NCBI GenBank assembly: GCA_003170415.1
Contig: PMZJ01000009.1
Span: 1 to 54,081, forward strand
DNA: 54,081 nucleotides
Reading direction: 5' to 3'
DNA from: Phycisphaerales bacterium
Lineage (GTDB): Bacteria; Planctomycetota; Phycisphaerae; Sedimentisphaerales; Anaerobacaceae
Made by a program: the position numbers and the translations under genes. Shown in pieces: positions 7,643 to 15,900 of this stretch. How positions within the stretch are numbered: position 1 is the stretch's first letter; each line of letters starts with the position of its first letter. The notes below the pieces were generated by a model that saw only the letters and a program-made list of their open reading frames with translations, did no database searches and had not been told where the DNA came from.

Positions 7643-9568
7643 TCACATTTCTTCGTGACTTTCGCGGTTCAAATCGGCCTGCGCCTGCTCTTTTTCGTGT
7701 GTTCTGACGACGAAGACGGGTATGTCAATGGCGTGGCGGACGCTGTCCACGGTTTCGCCATATATGATATCGCCCATAAGGCGATGGCCGTGGGAGCCGA
7801 GGACTAAAAGGTCAAAGCCGTTTGCCTTTACGGATTTGACAAGCTCCTCGACTGGTTGGCCGAATCGCAAATCGGTGTTCACCTGGAAATCCCTCTCCGC
7901 TATTTCTTCCGCTAATCGTTCGAGATACGCCTGGTCGTTTGCGCTGTGCAAGCTTTCGTTTTCATTGCCATAAACCGTTACGCCGGGGGTATCGACGACG
8001 TGGACGAGGGTAATGCTTGCGTTGTGGCTTTTGGCAATGGTGATAGCAGCGGAGATGATTTTGGCGTCTCCATCGGTGTGCTCAAGGGCGACGCCTATAT
8101 GCTTAATGGCCATTGGCCTGATTTGTTTCGCTAACCTCTCGCCGGCCTCGCCGTCTGTTGTTGTCCACGCTGTACCTTTGCGGAACAGGGGCAAAAACGT
8201 GATAAAGCCCAGCGCACCAAGCAGCAAAAGAACAAGGGGAACAAGGACCACCCACAACCAGGGCGATGTACCGCCCCAGACCATCAATTCGTCAAAAACC
8301 AGCTTCATATTCAAGGCCACAATAATAGCCGCTACGCACCATACGGCAATCTTTATCAAGAGATTATTGGCAAAGGTGCCCATTTTCTTTTTATCGGAGG
8401 TGAAGTGTATGAGTGGGATAATAGCGAAGGGCAGTTGCAAGCTGAGCACAACCTGCGACAAAATCAAAAGCCGATACGTTCCCGCGTCGCCCGCTATGGC
8501 GATTACGATAACCGCGGGCACAAGGGCGATACCGCGAGTCAGCATTCTTCGCAGCCAGGGACGCATTTTAATGTTCAGGAAGCCCTCCATAACAATCTGG
8601 CCTGAGATTGTGCCGGTGAGCGTGGAGCTTTGGCCCGAGGCAATCAGGGCAATTGCGAAGGCAATGGGGGCTATTTTGCTGCCTAAAATGTTATCCAATA
8701 AATTGTGTGCCTGCTGAATCTCGGTAACTTCGATGCCCCTGCTGTAAAAATTGGCGGCTGCCATAATCAAAATAGCCGCGTTGACAAAAAACGCCAGGTT
8801 CAGAGCCACCATTGAATCCATAAAATTGAAACTGCAGGCCTGAACCCTGCCAATAAAGGTCTTGGATATCCGGCGCGACTGCACCAAGCAGGAGTGAAGG
8901 TAGAGGTTATGAGGCATCACCGTCGCCCCAATCATACCTATGGCGATGTATAAGCTTTTGGAATTCAAACTGGGTTTAAATCCTGCGGCGATGCTTGACC
9001 ACTCCGGCTTCGCGAGGAATACCTCTAATACAAAACAGCCGCCTATGACCGCCACAAGCGATACGATAAATGCCTCCATTTTGCGGATGCCTAACTTCAG
9101 CAGAACAAGGAGCAGGAACGTATCTCCAGCGGTTACTAAGCAACCCCAAAGCAGGGGCAGTTTGAACAGCAGGTTTAACCCGATTATGGTTCCCAGCGCC
9201 TCGGCCAAATCGGTCGCGGCAATAGCAATCTCTGCCAGCAGCCACAAAAATAAATTAAAACGTTTCGAATATTCACGTCGGCAACCCTGCGCCAGGTCAA
9301 GGCCCGTAACAACCCCCAGCCGGGCGGCAAGGGTCTGAAGCAGGACTGCCATAAGATTGGACATCAGCAGAACCCAGATAAGCGTGTATCCGAATCGGGC
9401 TCCTCCCTCGATATCCGTGGCCCAGTTGCCCGGGTCCATATATCCGACGCTGACTAAGTAAGCAGGCCCGATAAAAGCAAAAAGACGACGCAGCCAACCC
9501 CGTTTTCTGACGTCTATGGAGTCAGAAAAGTGATTGCCCATCTGATTGTTCGTATTGAGATTATCCAT
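7643..9568 (-). CDS. Nramp divalent-metal transporter fused to universal stress domain
   Basis: About 641 residues. The first 450 form an Nramp (MntH-like) H+-coupled Mn/Fe transporter: the metal-binding motif MDPGNWATD in helix 1 and MPHNLYLHS in helix 6 are both intact, with about 11 hydrophobic segments. Residues from about 485 form a cytoplasmic UspA-like domain starting MAIKHIGVALEHTDGD, with the ATP-loop pattern GSHGHRLMG..YGET. The start is uncertain: the ATG at 9568 is preferred over an in-frame TTG at 9628; neither has a clear ribosome-binding site. Confidence 0.88.
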   Translation of the reverse strand: MDNLNTNNQMGNHFSDSIDVRKRGWLRRLFAFIGPAYLVSVGYMDPGNWATDIEGGARFGYTLIWVLLMSNLMAVLLQTLAARLGVVTGLDLAQGCRREYSKRFNLFLWLLAEIAIAATDLAEALGTIIGLNLLFKLPLLWGCLVTAGDTFLLLVLLKLGIRKMEAFIVSLVAVIGGCFVLEVFLAKPEWSSIAAGFKPSLNSKSLYIAIGMIGATVMPHNLYLHSCLVQSRRISKTFIGRVQACSFNFMDSMVALNLAFFVNAAILIMAAANFYSRGIEVTEIQQAHNLLDNILGSKIAPIAFAIALIASGQSSTLTGTISGQIVMEGFLNIKMRPWLRRMLTRGIALVPAVIVIAIAGDAGTYRLLILSQVVLSLQLPFAIIPLIHFTSDKKKMGTFANNLLIKIAVWCVAAIIVALNMKLVFDELMVWGGTSPWLWVVLVPLVLLLLGALGFITFLPLFRKGTAWTTTDGEAGERLAKQIRPMAIKHIGVALEHTDGDAKIISAAITIAKSHNASITLVHVVDTPGVTVYGNENESLHSANDQAYLERLAEEIAERDFQVNTDLRFGQPVEELVKSVKANGFDLLVLGSHGHRLMGDIIYGETVDSVRHAIDIPVFVVRTHEKEQAQADLNRESHEEM

Positions 9569-9721
9569 ATCAACGCTATTTGGCTTATTTTGACTTTTAC
9601 TGCCCAAACCGCAAGAGTAAAACCGCAAATTTACCCTGAATGTGCCTGTTGGTGATTGACATCAGCCGGCCGTTATGCATTATCTGTCGGGAGCTTTTTC
9701 CAAAAAATTTCAAAAAAATGG

Positions 9722-9750
9722 TTGTCGGCAACGCATCCGGTCGTTAATAT
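9722..9750 (+). promoter_or_regulatory. Possible acpP promoter
   Basis: TTGTCG (9722-9727), 17 bases, then TAATAT (9745-9750), about 95 bases before the acpP start. A second candidate uses TTGACA at 9656-9661 with CATTAT 16 bases on. Which one is active cannot be decided from sequence. No riboswitch-like motif was recognised in this 275-base gap. Confidence 0.35.
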
Positions 9751-9843
9751 ACCACCCGACCGTCATTGGATGGCGCAGCGTTGATGTCAGAATCCGCTGG
9801 TGGACAATTTATGTAAATATGTTGTTTATTGGAGGAATACCAA

Positions 9844-10113
9844 GTGAGTGCTGATATGGATGTCCAGGCAGTAGAGCAAAAAGTTGTTGATATAATTAGC
9901 GAGCAGATGGGCGTTGATAAGGCGGAGATCAGCCGCGAAACTTCCTTCATAAACGACCTGAATGCCGACTCGCTGGATACAGTGGAGCTGGTAATGGAAT
10001 TCGAGGACGAATTCGGGATGAGTATCCCGGATGAGGAAGCTGAGAAGATACAGACGGTCGGGGCGGCGGTCGACTACATCGTCAATGCGGCAAAGGCAGC
10101 GAAGAAGAAATAG
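9844..10113 (+). CDS. acpP: Acyl carrier protein
   Basis: An acidic 89-residue protein that carries growing acyl chains on 4'-phosphopantetheine at Ser43 in [17 protein letters not shown] at 9831-9835 is 8 bases from a GTG at 9844, so I start there. An internal ATG at 9856 would give the more usual length but has no site. The C-terminus ends in an unusual basic run, AAKAAKKK. fabF follows 8 bases later. Confidence 0.95.
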   Translation: MSADMDVQAVEQKVVDIISEQMGVDKAEISRETSFINDLNADSLDTVELVMEFEDEFGMSIPDEEAEKIQTVGAAVDYIVNAAKAAKKK

Positions 10114-10121
10114 CAGCAACA

Positions 10122-11366
10122 ATGAGCAGACGACGAGTAGTCATCACGGGCCTGGGCTGTATTACGGCTTTGGGGGAAACCGCCGGCGTGTTTTTTGAGG
10201 CGCTTTGCCAGGGTAAAAGCGGCATCGCGACGATAGAGTCGTTCGATACCAGTGCGTACCCGGTTCATTTCGGCGGGGAAGTTAAACAATTCGATGTTAC
10301 CAAGTATATCGAAATCCGCGAAAGCAAACGGATGGACCGATTTTCCCAGTTTGCGGTAGCCGCGGCGAGCCAGGCGGTAACGGACAGCGGGCTGGACTTC
10401 AGCAAGGAAGACCCATACCGGATGGGCGCGATAGTAGGAACGGGAATCGGCGGGATAAAAGAGATAGAGGAACAGCATCTTGTGCTTTTGAAAAAGGCGC
10501 CGATGAGGATTTCGCCTTTTACGGTTCCCCGGCTTATGGCCAACGCGGCGGCGGGTAATATCGCGATACGATACGGTCTGCGCGGGCCTAATTTCTGCGT
10601 ATCAAGCGCGTGCGCCAGCAGTAATCACGCGATAGGTGAGGCGTTCTGCAATATCGTGGCAGGTCGCAGCGACGTTATGCTAACGGGCGGGACTGAGGCG
10701 GCGGTAACGCCGCTGGGCCTGGCGAGTTTCTGTGCGGCAAGGTCGCTGAGTTTGCGCAACGATAATCCGACCGCGGCGTCGAGACCTTTTGACAGGGACA
10801 GGGACGGGTTTGTGCTCGCGGAAGGCGCGGGAATTCTGGTGCTGGAAGAATACGAACACGCGAAGAAACGCGGGGCGGCGATATACGCGGAAGTACTGGG
10901 ATATGGGGCGACGGACGACGGAAATCATATAACGGCGCCGTTGCCGGATGGGGCGGGGGCGGCAAAGGCGATGGAGTTTGCGATTAAGGATGCACAATTG
11001 TCGCCTGAGAAGGTCGATTACGTCAATGCCCACGGGACGGGGACGGAGTTGAACGATATTGCGGAAAGTTCTGCCATCAGGGCGGTGCTGGGACCTCACG
11101 CGTATAAAGTTATGGTAAGCTCGACAAAGGGCGCGCACGGCCATTTGCTGGGGGCAAGCGCCGCAATTGAAATGGTTGTATGTGCCGAGGTGATTAAGAA
11201 TTCGATAGTTCCGCCGACGATTAACCTCGATAACGTGGACGAGCGGTGCGACCCGAAGATGGATTTTGTGCCTTTGAAAGCCAGGGAACACAAAGTCGGT
11301 GTTGCGATGAGCAATTCGTTCGGCTTCGGCGGGCACAACGCCTGCGTGGTAGTCGGAAAAGTTTAG
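10122..11366 (+). CDS. fabF: Beta-ketoacyl-ACP synthase II
   Basis: A 414-residue elongating condensing enzyme. The active-site Cys164 lies in SSACASSNHA, His304 in NAHGTGTELND, and Lys336/His341 in KGAHGHLLG; the terminal GFGGHNACVV is typical. It is 8 bases behind acpP and completes the fatty-acid set in the window (fabH, fabD, fabG, acpP, fabF); the dehydratase and enoyl reductase are not here. Confidence 0.95.
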   Translation: MSRRRVVITGLGCITALGETAGVFFEALCQGKSGIATIESFDTSAYPVHFGGEVKQFDVTKYIEIRESKRMDRFSQFAVAAASQAVTDSGLDFSKEDPYRMGAIVGTGIGGIKEIEEQHLVLLKKAPMRISPFTVPRLMANAAAGNIAIRYGLRGPNFCVSSACASSNHAIGEAFCNIVAGRSDVMLTGGTEAAVTPLGLASFCAARSLSLRNDNPTAASRPFDRDRDGFVLAEGAGILVLEEYEHAKKRGAAIYAEVLGYGATDDGNHITAPLPDGAGAAKAMEFAIKDAQLSPEKVDYVNAHGTGTELNDIAESSAIRAVLGPHAYKVMVSSTKGAHGHLLGASAAIEMVVCAEVIKNSIVPPTINLDNVDERCDPKMDFVPLKAREHKVGVAMSNSFGFGGHNACVVVGKV

Positions 11367-11524
11367 TTGTTTCCGATTCTGCCTGCAGCAGACAAGTTTC
11401 GGTTTACTTTTCCGTAAAGGCATTATTCCTGTTGCCTGATTTCCCTTGTTCGTTGCCGCACAAAGGATAAAATACATTTGCTTTTTTTCGGGAGGGGCAA
11501 GGGGTATGGGGTCAGCCGGGGCTT

Positions 11525-13537
11525 ATGGCGAAAAAAAAGTTGACCGAACACGGGTTATCTGTTGTGGAAGTTTCACGCCGTAAAAAACGGGTAACGCTGC
11601 TCATATACATCGCGCTTGCGGCAGCCACAGTTATTGCATACGAGCCGATAAGGCACAATGGCTTTGTCGGATACGACGATACCGACTACATAGTAAAAAA
11701 CCCGCATATCACCGGAGGGATAACACACCAGTCGATAATCTGGGCATTCACGAAGCCATACGCATCAAACTGGCATCCCCTGACTTGGATTAGTCATATA
11801 TTGGATTACCAGCTTTTCGGACTAAATCCATTGGGGCATCATCTCGTCAGCGTGGCTTTTCATATTGTCAACGCCCTGCTTGTTTTTTGGATTTTCACCA
11901 ATTTGACAGGGTCAATCTGGGCAAGTGCATTTGTGGCGGCGGTCTTCGCGGTGCATCCGGTGCAGGTGGAGTCGGTCGCCTGGGCGGCAGAGCGAAAAAC
12001 GGTGCTTAGCGGCCTGTTTTGGCTGCTCACGATGGCCGCGTATGTACGCTATACGAGACAGCCGGCGTTCGGGCGATATATATTGGTGCTGCTGGTTTTC
12101 GGCCTGTGTATTATGACTAAGCCGATTGTTGTTACGCTTCCATTAGTATTGCTTCTGCTGGATTACTGGCCTCTTGAACGGGTTCGATGGGGTCAGTCCG
12201 TCGGAGCCGCGTCTAAATCGGCAAAATGGCTGATAGCAGAAAAAATTCCCCTGTTGGCGATGTCGGCGTTTTTGAGCGTGATGACCTTCGTCTCACAGAA
12301 AAGCGGCGGGGCGATGTCCACGACGGAGAATATGCCCCTGGATTACCGAATCGCCAATACGTTCCTTTCCTATATAAAGTACATCGGCAAAATGATATGG
12401 CCGAGCAAATTGGCTGTATATCACCCGCATCCCCGCACGGGTTTTTCGGATACCGCGGTAGTGATATGCGCACTGCTATTTGTCCTGATAACCGTCTTTA
12501 GCATTTATATTGGCCGTCGTAAAAGGTATGTCACTATCGGCTGGCTGTGGTACGTCGGGACGCTTGTGCCGATGATAGGGCTGGTCCAGGTGGGTGCGCA
12601 GGCAATAGCATACAGGTATATGTACCTGTCGATGCTGGGTCTGTTGATTATCGTCGCCTGGGCCGTCAAAGACCTCGTTGCTAATCGGTTTCGCTGGAAA
12701 GTTGTCGCGGCGGTATCGGCGATAGTCGTGCTGTCCGCCTTTGTCATCCTTACGCGGATGCAGGTCAGGTATTGGCAAAATACCATAACGCTGTTTGAGC
12801 ACACTCTGAATGTTACCAAGGATAACGCGGCGGCGGAACACAACTACGGATATGCTTTGTCCGAGGCGGGCCGGCTCGATGAGGCAGCAATACATCTCAA
12901 CAGGGCAATCCAGCTTGTTCCGGAATTTGTTGAGGCGAGAAACAATCTCGGCAAGCTTTACTTAAAGCAGGGTAAAATAAATGAGGCGATTGACTGTTTT
13001 ACTGAGCTTGCGAATCGCAAAGATGCCCCCGCGGAAGTGCACTACAGGTTGGCATCGGCATTGCTTATGCAAAAGAGATATGATGAGGCCATAAAACAAC
13101 TTGCCAGGGTGCTGGAACTGGACCCTGACTATGCTCATGCTCCCAGTGCGATGGCGGTTGCGTTAATGTCGGCGGGCAGGAGCGACGAAGCGATTGCCTG
13201 CTTTAATAAGTACCTGCGGCTAAACGAGAATTCCACGGAGCTGCATTACAATCTGGCAGTTGCGCTGGTGATGCAGAAGAAGTACGACGAGGCCATAAGA
13301 CATTTTACCAGGGTTACAGAACTGGACCCCAATAACGCAGGTGCTCTTAACGGTCTGGCACGAGTGTTGGATACTTTAGCTATTACTTATGCCGAGGCGG
13401 GCAAATTCGACGACGCGAAGATAACGGCAGAGAAGGCGTTGAACATCGCCAAAACAGCGAGACAGGCCCAACTCGCCCGTGAAATAGAGGAACGCCTGCA
13501 ACTCTACAAAAAAGGTTTGCCGTATCAGGGTAAGTAA
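11525..13537 (+). CDS. TMTC-like membrane glycosyltransferase-type protein with TPR repeats
   Basis: A 670-residue protein. Residues about 20-430 hold roughly ten membrane segments in the arrangement of the GT-C/PMT-like superfamily. A luminal loop has GYDDTDYIVKNPHI, and SNWHPLTWISH and HPVQVESVAW follow, as in the TMTC family of protein O-mannosyltransferase-related proteins. Residues about 440-650 are five or six TPR units (for example NYGYALSEAGRLDEAAIHLN, AMAVALMSAGRSDEAIACF). Function is inferred by family only. A weak promoter (TTGTTC at 11446, TAAAAT at 11468) precedes it, and it is followed closely by lpd. Confidence 0.75.
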   Translation: MAKKKLTEHGLSVVEVSRRKKRVTLLIYIALAAATVIAYEPIRHNGFVGYDDTDYIVKNPHITGGITHQSIIWAFTKPYASNWHPLTWISHILDYQLFGLNPLGHHLVSVAFHIVNALLVFWIFTNLTGSIWASAFVAAVFAVHPVQVESVAWAAERKTVLSGLFWLLTMAAYVRYTRQPAFGRYILVLLVFGLCIMTKPIVVTLPLVLLLLDYWPLERVRWGQSVGAASKSAKWLIAEKIPLLAMSAFLSVMTFVSQKSGGAMSTTENMPLDYRIANTFLSYIKYIGKMIWPSKLAVYHPHPRTGFSDTAVVICALLFVLITVFSIYIGRRKRYVTIGWLWYVGTLVPMIGLVQVGAQAIAYRYMYLSMLGLLIIVAWAVKDLVANRFRWKVVAAVSAIVVLSAFVILTRMQVRYWQNTITLFEHTLNVTKDNAAAEHNYGYALSEAGRLDEAAIHLNRAIQLVPEFVEARNNLGKLYLKQGKINEAIDCFTELANRKDAPAEVHYRLASALLMQKRYDEAIKQLARVLELDPDYAHAPSAMAVALMSAGRSDEAIACFNKYLRLNENSTELHYNLAVALVMQKKYDEAIRHFTRVTELDPNNAGALNGLARVLDTLAITYAEAGKFDDAKITAEKALNIAKTARQAQLAREIEERLQLYKKGLPYQGK

Positions 13538-13573
13538 TCTTCAGCTATACTATTGTTTTTTGGAGTTTCGAGA

Positions 13574-14965
13574 ATGGCGGAGATATTTGATGTAGCTATA
13601 ATCGGTTCAGGGCCGGGCGGATATTACGCGGCGATTCGATGCGCACAAAAAGGGGCGACGGTCGCTATTATCGAAAAGGCCGAGACAGGCGGGACCTGCC
13701 TGAACCGCGGCTGTATTCCCTCAAAAGCGCTTCTTGCCTCCGCTGAGGTCCTCTTGCAGGCGAAAAACGCCGGCGCTATGGGCGTTGATATACCGACGGT
13801 GTCGCCCAACTGGGTGAAAATGCAACAGCGAAAAGACGCCATCGTCGCCGGTTCCAGAAAAGGTCTGGCCGGTCTTTTGCAGGCAAACAAAATTAAAATG
13901 TTCGTGGGAACGGCCATTATTTCTTCGCCAAAGGCAGTCGTCGTTAAAACTCAAACAGGGCAAATCGAAGTTAATGCGACAAAGGGCATCATAATAGCTA
14001 CCGGCTCCATCCCTGTTGAAATCCCTGCGTTCCCATTCGACGGGCAAACCGTCATCAGCAGCACGGAGGCGTTGTCATTGCAGGTAATTCCAGCTTCGAT
14101 GGTAATTGTGGGCGGCGGCATCATCGGCTGCGAACTCGCCTGCGTTTACGCCGCAGTCGGAACAAAAGTCGTAATCGTCGAGGCGCTCGAACGAATCATC
14201 AGCACCGAAGATAAATGGGTCAGCCAGTTACTCGAACGCGAATTCAAAAAACTCGGTATCGCCGTTTTGACCGGCAAAAAAGTAACTTCCGTCGATACCT
14301 CGACAGGAATTGCCAAAGTCGCTATCGATGGCGGACAACCAATAGAAGCCGAAAAGGTCCTCGTATCGGTCGGCAGAAGGGCGATTTGCGACAAGCAGAC
14401 AATCGATAACCTGAAATTGCAAACCAATGGCCCGGCGATAAAGGTCAACGACAGGATGCAAACAAGTATCCCCGGCGTTTACGCCATTGGCGACGTGGTA
14501 GGCACAACGTATCTGGCGCACGGCGCATTCGCGGAAGCGGAGGTCGCCGCGGAAAATATTAACGGAGGCGATTCTAAAATAGGCGACTATTCCCTTATAC
14601 CGAGGGCCGTCTATACATTCCCCGAAATCGCCTCGGTGGGCAAATCCGAAGACAGGTGCGTAAAAGAGGGTATCGAGGTTGTCGTCGGCAGGGGATTCTT
14701 CAGGGCCAACGGCAGAAGCGTCGCGCACAACGAAACTACGGGCGAAATCAGGGTCGTTCGTGAAAAGGCAGGCGACAGGATATTAGGCGTTACAATGGTT
14801 GGCGCAAACGTTACCGAGCTTGTTTCCGCCGCACGTCTTATTATTGGCTCAACCGAAAAGTTCAGCGCCGTCAGCTTCCCGCACCCTACCGTTTCCGAGG
14901 TTCTCAAAGAGGCGTGGGAAGACGCCTTTGGTCTCAGTATTCATCAACCTCCTCGTAAAATTTAG
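13574..14965 (+). CDS. lpd: Dihydrolipoyl dehydrogenase
   Basis: A 463-residue FAD flavoprotein that reoxidises dihydrolipoamide of 2-oxoacid dehydrogenase or glycine-cleavage complexes. The FAD loop GSGPGG is at 11-16, and the redox pair Cys42/Cys47 is in GGTCLNRGCIPSKALL. The NAD loop is GGGIIGCELA (near 178), YAIGDV is near 305, and the C-terminal catalytic pair is His437/Glu442 in FPHPTVSEVLKEAW. GGAG lies 8 bases before the ATG at 13574; the frame extends upstream only to a TTG. No other subunits of a lipoyl complex are in the window. Confidence 0.93.
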   Translation: MAEIFDVAIIGSGPGGYYAAIRCAQKGATVAIIEKAETGGTCLNRGCIPSKALLASAEVLLQAKNAGAMGVDIPTVSPNWVKMQQRKDAIVAGSRKGLAGLLQANKIKMFVGTAIISSPKAVVVKTQTGQIEVNATKGIIIATGSIPVEIPAFPFDGQTVISSTEALSLQVIPASMVIVGGGIIGCELACVYAAVGTKVVIVEALERIISTEDKWVSQLLEREFKKLGIAVLTGKKVTSVDTSTGIAKVAIDGGQPIEAEKVLVSVGRRAICDKQTIDNLKLQTNGPAIKVNDRMQTSIPGVYAIGDVVGTTYLAHGAFAEAEVAAENINGGDSKIGDYSLIPRAVYTFPEIASVGKSEDRCVKEGIEVVVGRGFFRANGRSVAHNETTGEIRVVREKAGDRILGVTMVGANVTELVSAARLIIGSTEKFSAVSFPHPTVSEVLKEAWEDAFGLSIHQPPRKI

Positions 14966-15059
14966 CCCCTGCTTTATTAGGGAGGCCTCAAGCCGACCAT
15001 CGGTAAAATATATTGCGGAAAGGGCGATTTCCCGATAGAATACCGTATATCTGTAGTTC

Positions 15060-15133
15060 GGCGGCGTACCCAAGTGGCCTAAGGGGACGGTTTGCAAAAC
15101 CGTTATTCGTGGGTTCGAATCCCACCGCCGCCT
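15060..15133 (+). tRNA. tRNA-Cys (GCA)
   Basis: The acceptor stem GGCGGCG pairs with CGCCGCC. The anticodon stem ACGGT/ACCGT encloses loop TTGCAAA with anticodon GCA. The T arm is GTGGG-TTCGAAT-CCCAC, and the discriminator base is T as expected for tRNA-Cys. The CCA end is not encoded. It lies between lpd and a small hypothetical gene. Confidence 0.95.
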
Positions 15134-15216
15134 TGTTCTGTTTTAGTCAACCCCGGCCGCACTAAGACCTCCGCAAGTCACAGCATCAAATGCCGTGAAA
15201 AATTATCAAAAAACAC

Positions 15217-15244
15217 TTGACAATTCCGCCAAAGAAGATAATAT
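15217..15244 (+). promoter_or_regulatory. Promoter before small gene at 15293
   Basis: TTGACA (15217-15222), a 16-base spacer and TAATAT (15239-15244), placing a start near 15251, about 40 bases before the ORF. Confidence 0.5.
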
Positions 15245-15292
15245 TGTCCGTTGTCCATTACATAACAGATACGTTGGAGGCCAACGAAAAGG

Positions 15293-15478
15293 ATGTTAGA
15301 AGGCCAAAAACAACAATGGGCCCAGGAACACGCCCGCCAAATCCAGAAGAGGTTTGAGCCGTGGCAGCAGCCGCTCGGTATCGATGGCCGGGAGTATGCC
15401 GAATATCTGCGGATTGAGCTGATTCAGTGCTGCGATGACCCGCTGCTCAAGGAGCTAATTGAGTCGATGTCGCAGTGA
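15293..15478 (+). CDS. Small hypothetical protein
   Basis: A 61-residue protein with a predicted helical, Gln-rich N-terminus (MLEGQKQQWAQEHARQIQ) and an acidic helical C-terminus with a CC pair (IQCCDDPLLKELIES). Family not recognised. GGAGG lies 12-13 bases before the ATG, slightly far, and a good promoter is at 15217. Both support a real gene. Confidence 0.5.
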   Translation: MLEGQKQQWAQEHARQIQKRFEPWQQPLGIDGREYAEYLRIELIQCCDDPLLKELIESMSQ

Positions 15479-15498
15479 TACTTCCCTCTTTCGGCTTG

Positions 15499-15548
15499 GT
15501 TCGACCCCTTCGACAAGCTCAGGGCAGGCAAGCTCACCACGGGTCGCT
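15499..15548. repeat. Compound dispersed repeat, intergenic copy
   Basis: This stretch contains GGTTCGAC, then CCTTCGACAAGCTCAGGG (15507-15524) continuing into CAGGC, then CTCACCACGGGTCGC. The CCTTCGACAAGCTC..CAGGC part recurs inverted in ispD (18481-18504). The flanking GGTTCGAC and CTCACCAC parts recur inside the macrodomain gene (16168-16194). It looks like the fuller form of an element of which coding copies are shorter versions. Confidence 0.6.
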
Positions 15549-15666
15549 CAAGACAGGTGATTCGGCATAGGGGGTTTTCGTTTGTCTCGCTTTGGACCCC
15601 TTTTAAGACCAACCAATCCGGGTGGATTCTATCTTTCCACAAACAGATAAAATAGCGAAATTTTAC

Positions 15667-15695
15667 TTGACACTACCCGTCAATATAGGTAAGAT
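15667..15695 (+). promoter_or_regulatory. Promoter of the RNA/leader upstream of the macrodomain gene
   Basis: A perfect TTGACA (15667-15672), exactly 17 bases, then TAAGAT (15690-15695). The predicted transcription start is at about 15702. Confidence 0.65.
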
Positions 15696-15701
15696 GGGTA
15701 T

Positions 15702-15844
15702 GCTTGTGAATCTCGATGTGGTATCTACCGCGGAGAAGCAGAGGAATGGGTGTCGAGCTTGTCGGCTGAAAAAAGCCGGATGCTCTAAAGTAGTAATCTT
15801 CACCGGGCTTGCAGGAAGAAGAGACCTGCAAGTCCTTGTTTTTT
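15702..15844 (+). ncRNA. Candidate structured small RNA or leader RNA
   Basis: About 143 nt from a strong promoter to a strong terminator, without a convincing short ORF. Nested helices can be drawn: GTGAA (15706-15710) with TTCAC (15799-15803), CTAC (15725-15728) with GTAG (15790-15793), GAGC (15755-15758) with GCTC (15782-15785), and CGGCT/AGCCG (15763-15767/15774-15778) around a GAAAAA loop. These leave a large asymmetric internal loop (15729-15754). A terminator hairpin follows. The terminator ends 56 bases before the macrodomain start, so it may be a free RNA or a premature-termination leader. It matches no riboswitch or 6S consensus I know. Confidence 0.5.
15805..15844 (+). terminator. 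Rho-independent terminator
   Basis: GGGCTTGCAGG pairs with CCTGCAAGTCC (11 pairs including one G-U) across a 9-base loop AAGAAGAGA, followed by TTGTTTTTT. The clearest intrinsic terminator in the window. Confidence 0.8.
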
Positions 15845-15900
15845 CACGTCACAATTTTTGCTTTCAATTCGCGTTTCGGCAGGTAATCTATAAGCAGATT

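Noticed and set aside
9629-9843. Manganese (yybP-ykoY) riboswitch before the Nramp gene
   Set aside because: I looked for the conserved loops on the minus strand and did not find them.
15702-15844. 6S RNA, SRP RNA or a known riboswitch
   Set aside because: The hairpin-with-bulge outline is 6S-like, but the length, bubble arrangement and sequence do not match 6S; no SRP tetraloop region or known riboswitch core was found.
15622-15900. N-terminal extension of the macrodomain gene with a Cys/Arg-rich stretch
   Set aside because: The frame runs through a promoter, a structured region and a strong terminator; the macro fold begins at the ATG at 15901.
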